64,000 bases of DNA, from contig JAWKIL010000001.1 in assembly GCA_041394285.1 (NCBI GenBank), forward strand, positions 682,001 through 746,000. Direction: 5' to 3'. Under the pieces are notes generated by a model. That model was not told where the DNA came from and ran no database searches. It saw nothing but the letters and a program-made list of their open reading frames with translations. This stretch comes from CADEDH01 sp041394285 (lineage in GTDB: Bacteria; Actinomycetota; Acidimicrobiia; Acidimicrobiales; SZUA-35). Both the position numbers and the translations under genes were made by a program. Of the stretch, positions 56,572-64,000 are shown in pieces (positions within the stretch are counted from its first letter, which is position 1; each line of letters opens with the position of its first letter).

Positions 56572-57251
56572 GGCCCGGAGCGTACCCGGCCCCGCCCCCG
56601 GCTCCCGATGGCGCTGGCGGCGGCCGTGGCGGCCAGGCACACCGCCACCGCGACGGCGGCATGGAGCGAGCCGTCGGCCAGGGAACCCTGCGAGGGGCCG
56701 TCGACGGCCCAGGTGCCGAGCTCCCGCGACGACCAGAACGGCAGGACCCGGGTCCAGGCGTCGAACGGGTTGGCCACCGCCTGGAGCCCGGCGAACAGGA
56801 ACAGCACGAGGGCACCCTCCAGCTCGGCCGTCACCAGCGCCCCCACGGCGGTGCCGAAGGCGACGGCCACGGCGGCGGTGACGGCGAAGTCGAGCGCCAC
56901 CGCACCCACGCTGCGAAGCGGCTGATCGAGCGCCACCATCAGCCAGAATCCGGCGGCCAGCACCAGGGCCAGGGCCAGCAGGCCGGCGGTGCGTCCGGCC
57001 ATGAGGACCCGGCGCCGATGCCCGGCCAGCCACAGGCCCGGCTCCAACTGGCGGGCGGCGAGGGTGGCGAACAGGGCCACGGTGCTGACGGCCCACGAGA
57101 TACCGAACACCAGGGCCCGCACCGAGCGGCCCACGGTGTCGTGGCTGGCCAGGTAGAGGGCCACCGGCAACAACACGAGCACCGCCATCGGGAGCCGCCG
57201 CCGGAGGAGGGCCACCACGGTGAGCCGGGCGTGCAGCGCGACGAGGGTCAT
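56568..57251 (-). CDS. ABC transporter permease-like membrane protein
   Basis: This 227-residue protein has about six spans (for example LPMAVLVLLPVALYLASH, GISWAVSTVALFATLAA, LALALVLAAGFWLMVAL, AFGTAVGALVTAELEGAL) and overlaps the ATPase gene by four bases, so it is the membrane half of an exporter. It has no recognised permease signature beyond topology, and its size fits small ABC-2-type or CcmB-like permeases. CcmB resemblance is considered because the ATPase is short and single, but no ccm genes are near. Confidence 0.75.
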   Translation of the reverse strand: MTLVALHARLTVVALLRRRLPMAVLVLLPVALYLASHDTVGRSVRALVFGISWAVSTVALFATLAARQLEPGLWLAGHRRRVLMAGRTAGLLALALVLAAGFWLMVALDQPLRSVGAVALDFAVTAAVAVAFGTAVGALVTAELEGALVLFLFAGLQAVANPFDAWTRVLPFWSSRELGTWAVDGPSQGSLADGSLHAAVAVAVCLAATAAASAIGSRGRGRVRSGP

Positions 57252-58078
57252 CGTGCCACCGCCGGCCGCAACTCGACCACGGTGTCGGCTCGGCGCAGCA
57301 CCTGGGGGTCGTGGGACGACACCACGGCGCCGGCTCCGTCCTCGCACACCGACCACAGGAGGTCCCAGAAACGGCGGGTGCTATCGGCGTCGAGGCCCTG
57401 GTAGGGCTCGTCGGCCAGGAGGAGCCGGGGGGAGCCGACGAGGGCCAGGACCATCCGAAGCTTCTGGGCCGTCCCGCCCGACAACCTCCCCGCCACCGGG
57501 GCGCCGGCCAGCTCCCAGTCCAGGCTTCGCGCCAACCGCTCGCCCTCACGCCGGGCGTCGGCCCGGGTCAGCCCCCGGGCCGCCCCGAACAGCTCCACGT
57601 GCTCGACCGGCCGCAGGTGGGGGTCGAGCCCGCCGCTCTGGGGCACCCACCCGGCGGGGGCCTGCCGGCGGACCGTGCCCGAATCGGGGCTCTCCAGGCC
57701 CGCCAGCAGGCGGAGCAGGGTGGACTTGCCGGCGCCGTTCGGCCCGACCAGGGCCACCACCTGCCCCGGCGCCACCGCCAGCGACGTGGGGCGCAGCGCG
57801 GCCCGGCCCCGGTAGGCCTTGGCCAAGTCGTCGGCACGCAACAGGCACGCCTCCGCCGCCGGCGCTGGAACGGGCCGGCGGCCCGGCGCCCCGGCGGCCC
57901 GGGCCAGATCGTCGGCGTAACGATCGGCCGGTCCGAACAGCTCGCGGGCTCCGGGGCCGGGCCCGCTGTCGGCCAGGTGGGTCTCGGCCTCCAGCACCGC
58001 CTCGGCCCGCTCCGCCGTCGGCACGCCCCGCAGGGTGAGCTCATGATCGAGAGCGGCCAGCCAGTCGGCGTCGTTCAT
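57248..58078 (-). CDS. ABC ATPase with N-terminal HAAS-like domain
   Basis: This 276-residue protein has a helical N-terminal part (about 1-75; WLAALDHELTLRG, then EAVLEAETHLADSG) that looks like the HAAS/DUF1700 helical domain, followed by an ABC ATPase with Walker A GPNGAGKST (about 110), signature LSGGTAQK, Walker B LLLADEP and switch His in SSHDPQVL. HAAS domains normally occur in membrane proteins next to PadR genes, and here the gene overlaps a PadR gene by four bases. Direct fusion to an ABC ATPase is unusual. It works with the permease downstream. Confidence 0.8.
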   Translation of the reverse strand: MNDADWLAALDHELTLRGVPTAERAEAVLEAETHLADSGPGPGARELFGPADRYADDLARAAGAPGRRPVPAPAAEACLLRADDLAKAYRGRAALRPTSLAVAPGQVVALVGPNGAGKSTLLRLLAGLESPDSGTVRRQAPAGWVPQSGGLDPHLRPVEHVELFGAARGLTRADARREGERLARSLDWELAGAPVAGRLSGGTAQKLRMVLALVGSPRLLLADEPYQGLDADSTRRFWDLLWSVCEDGAGAVVSSHDPQVLRRADTVVELRPAVAR

Positions 58079-58449
58079 ACCTCCACCGCCTCCCGGAGGA
58101 GCCCGGCCACGGCGGCGGCGAAGCTGCTCCACCGTTCGACGTCGGCGCCGAGCTGGCGGCGCCCGGCCGCGGTCAGGCGGTAGTACTTGCGGCCGGGGCC
58201 ACCGTCGCCGGCCCGCCAGCGGGAGCTGACGAGCCCTTGCTTCTCCAGCCGGGTGAGGGCGGGGTAGAGGGACCCGCCCGGCACCGGACCCAGCCCGGCG
58301 GCGCTCAGGCGGGCCGCCAGCTCGTAGCCGTAGCTGTCGCCCGTGGCCACCAGGGCCAGCAGGCACGGTTCGAGTACCCCTCGGATCCACTCCCGTGAGA
58401 GATCGGCCGGAGCGGTTGGTGGAGCCGGGCGACCGGTGCCGTCGTTCAT
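58075..58449 (-). CDS. PadR-family transcriptional regulator
   Basis: This 124-residue protein is a minimal PadR winged helix (SUB2 type): LEPCLLALVATGDSYGYEL (about 26-44), GGSLYPALTRLEKQGLV and the wing GGPGRKYYRLTAAGRRQL. It probably represses the ABC operon it heads, through the palindrome just upstream (58459-58474), releasing it on binding a small compound. The gene order PadR, HAAS-ATPase, permease is a typical self-regulated exporter. Confidence 0.9.
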   Translation of the reverse strand: MNDGTGRPAPPTAPADLSREWIRGVLEPCLLALVATGDSYGYELAARLSAAGLGPVPGGSLYPALTRLEKQGLVSSRWRAGDGGPGRKYYRLTAAGRRQLGADVERWSSFAAAVAGLLREAVEV

Positions 58450-58458
58450 AGTCAGCGA

Positions 58459-58474
58459 GCCTAGCTAGTCAGGC
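58459..58474. promoter_or_regulatory. Palindrome upstream of padR, candidate operator
   Basis: GCCTAGCTAGTCAGGC has outer arms GCCT/AGGC and contains the perfect 8-bp palindrome CTAGCTAG (58461-58468). It lies about ten bases upstream of the padR start on the minus strand, and AT-containing palindromes are rare in this GC-rich region. Confidence 0.45.
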
Positions 58475-58556
58475 AGCCTTAGAAGCGCACCATCGGCCGA
58501 TCGGCGGGGTGCGGATCGGATACGGCGCTGGCCCCAGGGGGTAGGGTCGGCGGGCC

Positions 58557-59309
58557 ATGATCGTCGACATCCAGATCAATCCGGCCTCGCTCGACTGGCC
58601 CCAGCTGCGGGACGAGGTGCTGGCGGCGGAGGCCGACCAGTTCGGCGCCGCCTGGGTGTTCGACCACCTGGCCGGCCGGTCGCTGCGGGGCACGGGGATG
58701 CTCGAGTGCTTCACCACGCTGGGCGCGCTGGCCGCCGCCACGTCGGCCATCGACCTGGGCACGATGGTGGTGAACATGAGCTTGCGGGAGCCGGCGGCGG
58801 TGGTGGCGGGCGCAGCGTCAGCCCAGCGGATCGCCCGGCGCCGGCTGTTCCTCGGGCTCGGGGCCGGCGCCTCACCGGCCAGCCGGTGGGCGGCCGAGCT
58901 GGTCGACTCCGGCGTCGACCCGCCGGTGGCCCTGGCCGACCGCCACGACCGGGTGGTGCGGACCGTCGAGCTGGCCCGGCGCATGTGGGATCCGGAGCGG
59001 CCGCCCCAGCTCGCCACCTATCCCTGGCCCGATCCCGCCCCCGCCCTGCTGGTGGGGGTGAACAGCGTGGCCCTGGCCCGGATCGCCGGCCGCCTGGCCG
59101 ATGGGATCAACGTGCCGTGGGCCCATCCCCGGAGGGACGAGCTGCTGTCGGCGGCCGACGCCGAGGCCGGCGGCCGCCCCTTCCTGCGAACGGCCTGGGT
59201 CGTGAACGAACCGGGCATCCGCCAGCCCGACCACCCCGTGCACCGGGCGGTGGCGGCGGCCGGGATCGACCGCCTGATCCTCGTCCACACCCCCGGCCGG
59301 ACAGGCTGA
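58557..59309 (+). CDS. LLM class F420/flavin-dependent oxidoreductase
   Basis: This 250-residue protein has a luciferase-like TIM-barrel N-terminus (MIVDIQINPASLDWPQL), AAWVFDHLAG, DLGTMVVNMSLREPAAVV, RIARRRLFLGLGAGAS and LLVGVNSVALARIAGRLADG. It is short for the family (usual about 290-340) yet contains both halves of the barrel. F420-dependent members are abundant in actinobacteria; nothing here fixes the substrate. It begins a plus-strand run with an SDR and an acyl-CoA dehydrogenase. Confidence 0.88.
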   Translation: MIVDIQINPASLDWPQLRDEVLAAEADQFGAAWVFDHLAGRSLRGTGMLECFTTLGALAAATSAIDLGTMVVNMSLREPAAVVAGAASAQRIARRRLFLGLGAGASPASRWAAELVDSGVDPPVALADRHDRVVRTVELARRMWDPERPPQLATYPWPDPAPALLVGVNSVALARIAGRLADGINVPWAHPRRDELLSAADAEAGGRPFLRTAWVVNEPGIRQPDHPVHRAVAAAGIDRLILVHTPGRTG

Positions 59310-59390
59310 GCGTCCTGCGGCTGCCGCCGGTGGGAGGCGGGTCGCCGGGCCGGGCTGGCCCCTGTCCGGGGGCTCGGCTAACACAGGGGG

Positions 59391-60221
59391 ATGGAGAACT
59401 TCGAAGGACGGGTAGCGGTGGTCACCGGGGGTGCCAGCGGCATCGGGCTGGGCATGGTGCGGGCCTTCGCCGGGGCCGGGATGAAGGTCGTGATCGCCGA
59501 CCTCGACACCGAGGCCATGGGGGCGGTGGAGCAGGAGCTGACGGGCCAGGGGGTCGAGGTCGCCACCACCACCTGCGACGTGTCGCAGCTCGATCAGGTG
59601 GAGGCGCTGGCCCAGCTGGCCGTGGACCGGTTCGGCAAGGTCAACATCCTGTGCAACAACGCCGGCATCGGCATCCCCACGTCCAGCGTGAACATCAAGC
59701 TGGACGACTGGAAGTGGATCATCGACGTGGACCTGTGGGGCCCGATCTACGGGGTCAAGACGTTCCTGCCCCTGATCGAGGAGGCGGGCGAGGGCCACAT
59801 CAACGCCACCTCGTCGATGGCCGGCCTGATCGCCTCGGGGATGATGGGCGCCTACAACGTGGCCAAGCACGGGGTGGTGGCGCTGATGGCGTCGCTGGAG
59901 CGTGACCTGCGGTCCCGCAAGAGCCCGATCACGGCCTCCGTGCTGTGCCCCGGGCCGATCAACACCAACATCAGCCGCCATTCGGTCGCCTACCGGCCGA
60001 CCAAGGCCAAGCCCAAGGCCGACGGGGAGAAGGCGGGCCAGGTGGCATCGAGCATCCAGGCCTCACTGGAGCAGGGCATGGATCCCGACGAGGTGGGCCG
60101 CCTGGTGCTGGAGGCCATCGGCTCGGGCAAGTTCTGGATCCTCACGCACCCCCGGTGGGCCAAGGCCATCCAGAAGCAGCTCGACGCCATGAACGACGAC
60201 CAGACGCTGACCCGGGGCTGA
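59391..60221 (+). CDS. SDR family NAD(P)-dependent oxidoreductase
   Basis: This 276-residue classical SDR has the cofactor motif TGGASGIGLGM (about 12-22), Asp at the end of the second strand (VVIADLDTEA, suggesting NAD preference), NNAG in LCNNAGIG, Ser in NATSSMAG and Tyr/Lys in YNVAKHG (about 161-165). The C-terminal extension (about 200-276) has a Lys-rich loop and KFWILTHPRWAKAIQKQ. Its substrate is unknown; position suggests a shared pathway with the acyl-CoA dehydrogenase 3' of it. Confidence 0.93.
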   Translation: MENFEGRVAVVTGGASGIGLGMVRAFAGAGMKVVIADLDTEAMGAVEQELTGQGVEVATTTCDVSQLDQVEALAQLAVDRFGKVNILCNNAGIGIPTSSVNIKLDDWKWIIDVDLWGPIYGVKTFLPLIEEAGEGHINATSSMAGLIASGMMGAYNVAKHGVVALMASLERDLRSRKSPITASVLCPGPINTNISRHSVAYRPTKAKPKADGEKAGQVASSIQASLEQGMDPDEVGRLVLEAIGSGKFWILTHPRWAKAIQKQLDAMNDDQTLTRG

Positions 60222-60234
60222 GGGGCCGCCGTCC

Positions 60235-60489
60235 GTGGCCCGTCCACCTGTCGACGGCGTGCCGTTCGCCTCGATCCCGTGGCGCTCCACCGCCCAGTTG
60301 TGGGGCGCCGGCACCGAGGAGAACGCCGCCCTCCGGTTCACCGGCCACGGCATCGTGCGGGTCCTCTCCGACGATCCCGACACCGGAGCCCTGTGGCTCG
60401 TCACCCTGTCGGGCCCGTTCGACGTGAGCTACGACGAGTCCCGCCGGGCCGAGGACATGTCGTGGTGGCCCCGGGCCGGCGGCGCCTGA
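60235..60489 (+). CDS. Small hypothetical protein
   Basis: This 84-residue protein starts at GTG 13 bases after the SDR stop, with no strong ribosome-binding site. It is soluble, with FASIPWRSTAQLWGAG, TGHGIVRVLSDD and a DEDxxWW-like end (AEDMSWWPRAGGA). I recognise no family. Its position in a run of same-strand catabolic genes, and the lack of a better frame in the gap, support a real gene. Confidence 0.5.
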   Translation: MARPPVDGVPFASIPWRSTAQLWGAGTEENAALRFTGHGIVRVLSDDPDTGALWLVTLSGPFDVSYDESRRAEDMSWWPRAGGA

Positions 60490-60544
60490 GCCGTACCCGA
60501 CGACCGCGCAAACCGACCAGCAAGCACAAGGGGGAACCACAGCG

Positions 60545-61777
60545 ATGGACTTCGAGCACAGCCCGAAGGTGATCGAGGCCCGGGACCGGCTGCGGGCGTT
60601 CATGGACGCCCACGTCTATCCCCGGGAGGCCGAGCACGACGATTTCGTTAACGATCCCGCCAACCTGTGGCAACAGCCGCCCATGATCGAGGAGCTGAAG
60701 GCCCTGGCCCGGGCCGAGGGCCTGTGGAACTGGTTCCTGCCCCCGGAGTACGGGGAGTTCAGCGGTGGATTCCACAACCTGGAGTTCGCCCCCCTGGCCG
60801 AGGAGATGGGCCGGCTGCCGTGGTCGTTCGAGATCTTCAACTGCTCGGCCCCGGACCGGGGAAACATGGAGGTGCTGGCCCGCTACGGCACCCCCGAGCA
60901 GCAGGACCGCTGGCTCCGTCCGTTGCTGGAGGGCCGCATCCGCTCCTGCTACGCCATGACCGAGCCCCAGGTGGCATCGTCGGACGCCACCAACATCACG
61001 CTCACCATCCGGCGGGACGGCGACCACTACGTGCTCAACGGCCGCAAGTGGTACGCCAGCAACATCTTCCATCCGCTGTGCGAGGTGCTGCTGGTGATGG
61101 GGATCTCGAGCCCGGATGGGCTCCGCCATCAACGCCACTCCACCATCCTCGTGCCCAAGGACACCCCCGGCTTGGAGATCGTGCGGCCCATGCAGGCCTT
61201 CGGCGACTTCGACTCGCCCGGCGGCCACGGCGAGCTGGCCTTCCACGACGTGCGGGTGCCGATCGACAACATGATCCTGGGCGAGGGCCGGGGGTTCGAG
61301 ATCGCCCAGGGCCGCCTCGGCCCGGGCCGGTTCCAGTACGCCATGACCAACGTGGGCATGGCCCAGCGGTGCCTGGAGCTGATGTGCGCCCGGGCCGAGG
61401 AGCGGGTGGCGTTCGGCCAGAAGTTGAGCGACCAGTCGAGCGTGCGTCAGGACATCGCCCGCTCCCGGTGCGAGATCGAGCAGGCCCGGCTGCTCGTGAT
61501 GAAGGCGGCGGCCGAGATGGACCGGGCCGGGGCCAAGGGCGCCCGCGACTACATCTCGATGGTGAAGATCATCGGCCCGGCGCTGGCCGAGAACGTGGCC
61601 CAGCGGGCCATCCAGGTCTTCGGGGCCAAGGGGGTCAGCCAGGACACCCCGATGGCCTCGATGTGGAAGCTGTCCCGCATCATGCGCATCGCCGACGGCC
61701 CCGACGAGGTCCACATGTCGCAGCTGGCCAAGCTCACGATCCGCCAGCTCGTCACGTCGACCCCGGCGCCCGCCTGA
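60545..61777 (+). CDS. Acyl-CoA dehydrogenase family protein
   Basis: This 410-residue FAD enzyme has the family motifs YAMTEPQVASSDATN (about 138-152), HYVLNGRKWYASN, FHDVRVPIDNMILGEGRGF and the C-terminal IQVFGAKGVSQDTPMA with RIADGPDEVH (about 375-384). The N-terminal and C-terminal helical domains and length resemble the ACAD10/11-like group. Acyl-CoA dehydrogenases introduce a 2,3-double bond into acyl-CoA thioesters and pass electrons to ETF. A GGGGGAAC-type leader precedes the ATG. Confidence 0.93.
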   Translation: MDFEHSPKVIEARDRLRAFMDAHVYPREAEHDDFVNDPANLWQQPPMIEELKALARAEGLWNWFLPPEYGEFSGGFHNLEFAPLAEEMGRLPWSFEIFNCSAPDRGNMEVLARYGTPEQQDRWLRPLLEGRIRSCYAMTEPQVASSDATNITLTIRRDGDHYVLNGRKWYASNIFHPLCEVLLVMGISSPDGLRHQRHSTILVPKDTPGLEIVRPMQAFGDFDSPGGHGELAFHDVRVPIDNMILGEGRGFEIAQGRLGPGRFQYAMTNVGMAQRCLELMCARAEERVAFGQKLSDQSSVRQDIARSRCEIEQARLLVMKAAAEMDRAGAKGARDYISMVKIIGPALAENVAQRAIQVFGAKGVSQDTPMASMWKLSRIMRIADGPDEVHMSQLAKLTIRQLVTSTPAPA

Positions 61778-61802
61778 CCCGCCCGTTCTCATGCCCCCAG
61801 CC

Positions 61803-61839
61803 GCCACCGGTGGCGCCTGGAGGCATCAGATCAGGGGTC
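61803..61839. repeat. Palindrome plus relict of the 59-bp element
   Basis: GCCACCGGTGGC (61803-61814) is a perfect 12-bp palindrome. GGCATCAGATCAGGGGTC (61822-61839) matches, with one change, the element at 22546-22563 and 22605-22622. It sits in the gap between the convergent dehydrogenase and ABC permease genes and touches the permease stop codon. Confidence 0.65.
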
Positions 61840-62632
61840 AGGCGCCGGCCCGGCTGCTCCGCCACCAGCCGACGGTGGTGGCCACCCCGGCGAGGGCGGT
61901 GGCGACGGCCAGCAGCACGGCGCCGGGGCCGAGCGTCGCCCCCGGGGCGAGACCGGCCGCCACGGCCGGGACCGACCAGGGCACGGCGGCGGCGAACCCC
62001 AGCGCTGCCGCCACCTGGCTCACCGCCAGGGCACCCAGGGCGCCGGCCAGCGGCGGGAGGTCACCCCGGCCGGCGCTGGCCGCCGCCGCCACCGGGCCGA
62101 CGACCACCGCCAGCATCAACGTCAGGGCCAACCCGGCGGTGGCGAGGCCGTCGCCGACGACGGCCATCGTGGCACCGGGCAGGCGCAGCATCACGCCGAC
62201 CAGGCAGAACAGGCTGGCGAGCCACAGGTTCAGGGCGACGCTCCACAGGGTGACGACCGCCAGCTTGGCCGCCACCACCGCCCACCGGGGCACCGGCAGG
62301 GCCAGCAGGTAGCGCAGCGTGCCGTCCTGGGCCTCCCGGCCGAACACCCAGGTGGCGATGAAGGCCAGCAGGAGGAGGTCGCCCACCGCCACCACCTGGG
62401 CCAGGAACGACAGCAGCCCGGGCCAGTCGGCGGTGACGCCGGTGAGCGACGACTTGGCGCCCAGCAGCCCGAGGCGGCGGGCCCGGTCGGGATCGGCGGC
62501 GATGAGCATGAACAGGGCGGCGATGCCGGCGGGAGCGGCCGCCGCCAGGGCCGTCATGGCCGGAACCGTCGAGCGCCGGACCTTGAGGGCCTCGGTGAAC
62601 CAGGCGGCCCGCAGGGCGTCGAGCGAGCTCAT
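61838..62632 (-). CDS. ABC-2-type transporter permease
   Basis: This 264-residue protein has about six spans and the ABC-2 permease hallmark in the middle, VFGREAQDGTLRYLLALPVPRW (about 95-116, quoted in part as REAQDGTLRYLLALPVPRW). The N-terminal segment AWFTEALKVRRSTVPAM fits. It is the membrane half of an exporter with the ATPase upstream, which it overlaps by four bases. The cargo is unknown. Confidence 0.87.
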   Translation of the reverse strand: MSSLDALRAAWFTEALKVRRSTVPAMTALAAAAPAGIAALFMLIAADPDRARRLGLLGAKSSLTGVTADWPGLLSFLAQVVAVGDLLLLAFIATWVFGREAQDGTLRYLLALPVPRWAVVAAKLAVVTLWSVALNLWLASLFCLVGVMLRLPGATMAVVGDGLATAGLALTLMLAVVVGPVAAAASAGRGDLPPLAGALGALAVSQVAAALGFAAAVPWSVPAVAAGLAPGATLGPGAVLLAVATALAGVATTVGWWRSSRAGA

Positions 62633-63567
62633 GCCGCCACGCCTCCCGTGAGCTCCAGGAACAGGTCCTCCAGATCCATGTGCTCCACCGTGAGTGACGT
62701 GGGCGCGGCTCCGGCGGCCACGATGATCCGGGCCACCCGGTCCGGCGACACCAGGGCCGCCGGGTCGACCGACTCGACCGTGGTGGCCGGATCGGCGGTG
62801 GACGGGGTGGCCTCGATGCGCTCGGCTCGGAGGGCGGCGAGCGCACTGCGGGCGATGTCGGGGCTGCGGAACGTGGAGACCAGCCGGCTGGGCCCGCTGA
62901 GCTGGTCGGCGTCGAGCTCGTCGACGAGGAGCCCACCGTGTATCACGCCCACCCGGTCGGCCAGGCGGGCCACCTCGGCGATGAGATGCGACGACATGAA
63001 CACGGTGACCCCCTCGTCGGCCAGCGACCGGACGAGGCGGCGGACCTCCACCACGCCGGCCGGGTCGAGTCCGTTGACCGGCTCGTCCAGCACGACCAGG
63101 CGGGGCCGGTGGGCGAGCGCCAGGGCCAGGCCCAGTCGCTGCCGGTTGCCCAGCGACAGGGCCCGGGCCGCCACGTCGGCGAAGGGGCCCAGGGCGAGCT
63201 GCTCGATGATCTCGTCGATCGCCTGCGGCGACAACCGTCGGTAGCGGGCGGCGATGGCCAGGTGGTCGCGGACGGTGAGGGTGGGATACAGGCCGGGCCC
63301 CTCCACCAGGTAGCCCACCTGGCTCCACAGGTCGGCTGGTGTGCGGCCGCCGTGGACCGGTCGGCCGAGCAGGCGGACCTCGCCGGCCGAGGGGCTGAGC
63401 AGCCCCAGCAGCGAGCGGATCAGGGTGGTCTTGCCCGCTCCGTTGCGTCCCAGGAAGCCGTAGACCTGGCCCGGGCGGACCGACAGGTCGATCCCGTCGA
63501 GCACGAGGGTGGGCCCGAACCGGTGGGTCAGGCCCCGGACCTCGATGGCGGGTGCCTCGCCGGTCAC
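62629..63567 (-). CDS. ABC transporter ATP-binding protein
   Basis: This 312-residue ATPase has Walker A GRNGAGKTT (about 43), Q-loop, signature LSLGNRQRLGLAL (Asn-Arg for the usual Gly-Gln), Walker B LVVLDEPVNGLDP and switch His in SSHLIAE, then a C-terminal extension (about 220-312) ending DLEDLFLELTGG, the usual ABC-2 exporter tail. The GTG at 63567 forms a GTGA overlap with the TetR gene stop; a GTG at 63591 is possible. It works with the permease at 61838. Confidence 0.88.
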   Translation of the reverse strand: MTGEAPAIEVRGLTHRFGPTLVLDGIDLSVRPGQVYGFLGRNGAGKTTLIRSLLGLLSPSAGEVRLLGRPVHGGRTPADLWSQVGYLVEGPGLYPTLTVRDHLAIAARYRRLSPQAIDEIIEQLALGPFADVAARALSLGNRQRLGLALALAHRPRLVVLDEPVNGLDPAGVVEVRRLVRSLADEGVTVFMSSHLIAEVARLADRVGVIHGGLLVDELDADQLSGPSRLVSTFRSPDIARSALAALRAERIEATPSTADPATTVESVDPAALVSPDRVARIIVAAGAAPTSLTVEHMDLEDLFLELTGGVAA

Positions 63568-64000
63568 CGCCGCAGCGCGTCCTTCAGCCACGCCCGCACC
63601 TCCTCCACCAGATCGGGGCCCACCTCGTCGCGGTGGAGGCCGACGAACACCAGGGACCGGAGCAGACCCAACAGCACCCGCTCCGACGGCAGATCGGTCA
63701 CGCCGCCGGCCCGCAGGGCGGCCACCACCCGGCCCACGAGCCGCACGTCGCGGTCCCGCATCCCCTCCAGCTCCGCCGCCGGGCGGCCCTGGAGGGCGAG
63801 CAGCCCCTCCGGGCTCATCACGACGGGGAGGAGGGGATTGGCCCGCACCGCGTCGAGGGCGGTGTCGACGATCACCCCCAGCCCGTTGGCCGGGTCGGCC
63901 CGAACCGCCGCCTCGACGGCGGCGTGGATCCCGACCTCGATCTCATCGAGCAGGGCGACGAGCAGGGCCTCCTTGCTCTCGTGGAAGCGGTAGAAGGCGC
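63564..64000 (-). CDS. TetR-family transcriptional regulator, 5'-truncated
   Basis: The frame runs off the right edge of the window, so the N-terminal helix-turn-helix is mostly lost. The visible start AFYRFHESKEALLVALLDEI is the end of the TetR HTH (the FYxxFxSKEAL signature). A C-terminal helical ligand domain follows (LLALQGRPAAELEGMRDRD, LLRSLVFVGLHRDEVG). It overlaps the ABC ATPase gene by four bases and probably controls that exporter. Confidence 0.85.
   Translation of the reverse strand, partial: AFYRFHESKEALLVALLDEIEVGIHAAVEAAVRADPANGLGVIVDTALDAVRANPLLPVVMSPEGLLALQGRPAAELEGMRDRDVRLVGRVVAALRAGGVTDLPSERVLLGLLRSLVFVGLHRDEVGPDLVEEVRAWLKDALRR

Noticed and set aside
56568..57251. CcmB haem exporter subunit
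   Set aside because: Topology is similar, but no ccmC, ccmE or cytochrome c maturation genes are nearby, and the operon is PadR-controlled.
1..64000. tRNA, rRNA, insertion sequences or prophage
   Set aside because: I saw no cloverleaf with a T-loop consensus, no rRNA sequence, and no transposase, integrase or phage structural motif in any convincing frame.

Overview
The window is about 70% GC and packed with genes. Most adjacent genes overlap by ATGA, GTGA or TGATG junctions, GTG starts are common, and I see no rRNA, tRNA, CRISPR array, insertion sequence or prophage gene. Two luciferase-like flavin/F420-type oxidoreductases, a WXG100/EccC-type ATPase, a Gram-positive style Tad pilus operon, a Cvn-type 'conservon', an ECF42 sigma factor with its DGPF partner, PCu(A)C/Sco proteins and CaiB plus HACL-like acyl-CoA enzymes together suggest a high-GC actinobacterium. 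It could be a member of the Acidimicrobiia or a neighbouring deep lineage, but that placement is inference from gene content.

Layout. (1) 1-943: end of an LLM oxidoreductase. (2) 1021-19385: a surface-machine region. It holds a WXG100 protein, a Ser/Thr kinase fused to WD40 repeats, a complete Tad/Flp operon (CpaB, TadZ-like, CpaF, TadB, TadC, small pilin, three TadE-like pseudopilins, a LysM-BTAD giant and a prepilin peptidase), an FHA-type protein and a 1456-residue EccC-like ATPase with its own ubiquitin-like and FHA domains. (3) 19399-24829: a secreted beta-propeller protein, a thioesterase, exonuclease III, a PrmC-like methyltransferase and a PadR-type regulator. (4) 24965-27735: a copper-handling operon. 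(5) 27644-36450: a methyltransferase, a PAS protein, a NIPSNAP protein, a two-domain CoA-transferase divergent from a HACL/oxalyl-CoA decarboxylase-like enzyme, and an ECF42/DGPF pair. (6) 36628-40943: a conservon (sensor-kinase-like CvnA, Roadblock CvnB, DUF742 CvnC, GTPase CvnD) plus a lipoprotein. (7) 41199-50148: an unknown gene, LtrA, a carboxylesterase, a ferric-reductase-like/ApbE pair, then Thr/Pro-rich membrane proteins linked to an ECF sigma factor and a probable anti-sigma factor. (8) 50305-54232: a four-gene catabolic run (Asp-box propeller, LigB-type dioxygenase, SDR, ACMSD-like amidohydrolase). (9) 54271-64000: TerC, an rRNA methyltransferase, two ABC exporters each next to a regulator (PadR, TetR), and an LLM/SDR/acyl-CoA dehydrogenase run.

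How the parts may work together. The region 1.0-19.4 kb joins a kinase, two FHA-type readers, a WXG100 substrate, an EccC-like motor and a Tad pilus. It could be one phospho-regulated surface or secretion locus, and it is the best candidate for an under-described system. The second most interesting piece is the ECF sigma/anti-sigma cluster at 46.5-50.1 kb, where two neighbouring single-span proteins end in what looks like the same domain. All functional links are inferred from sequence motifs and gene order; no database search was run.
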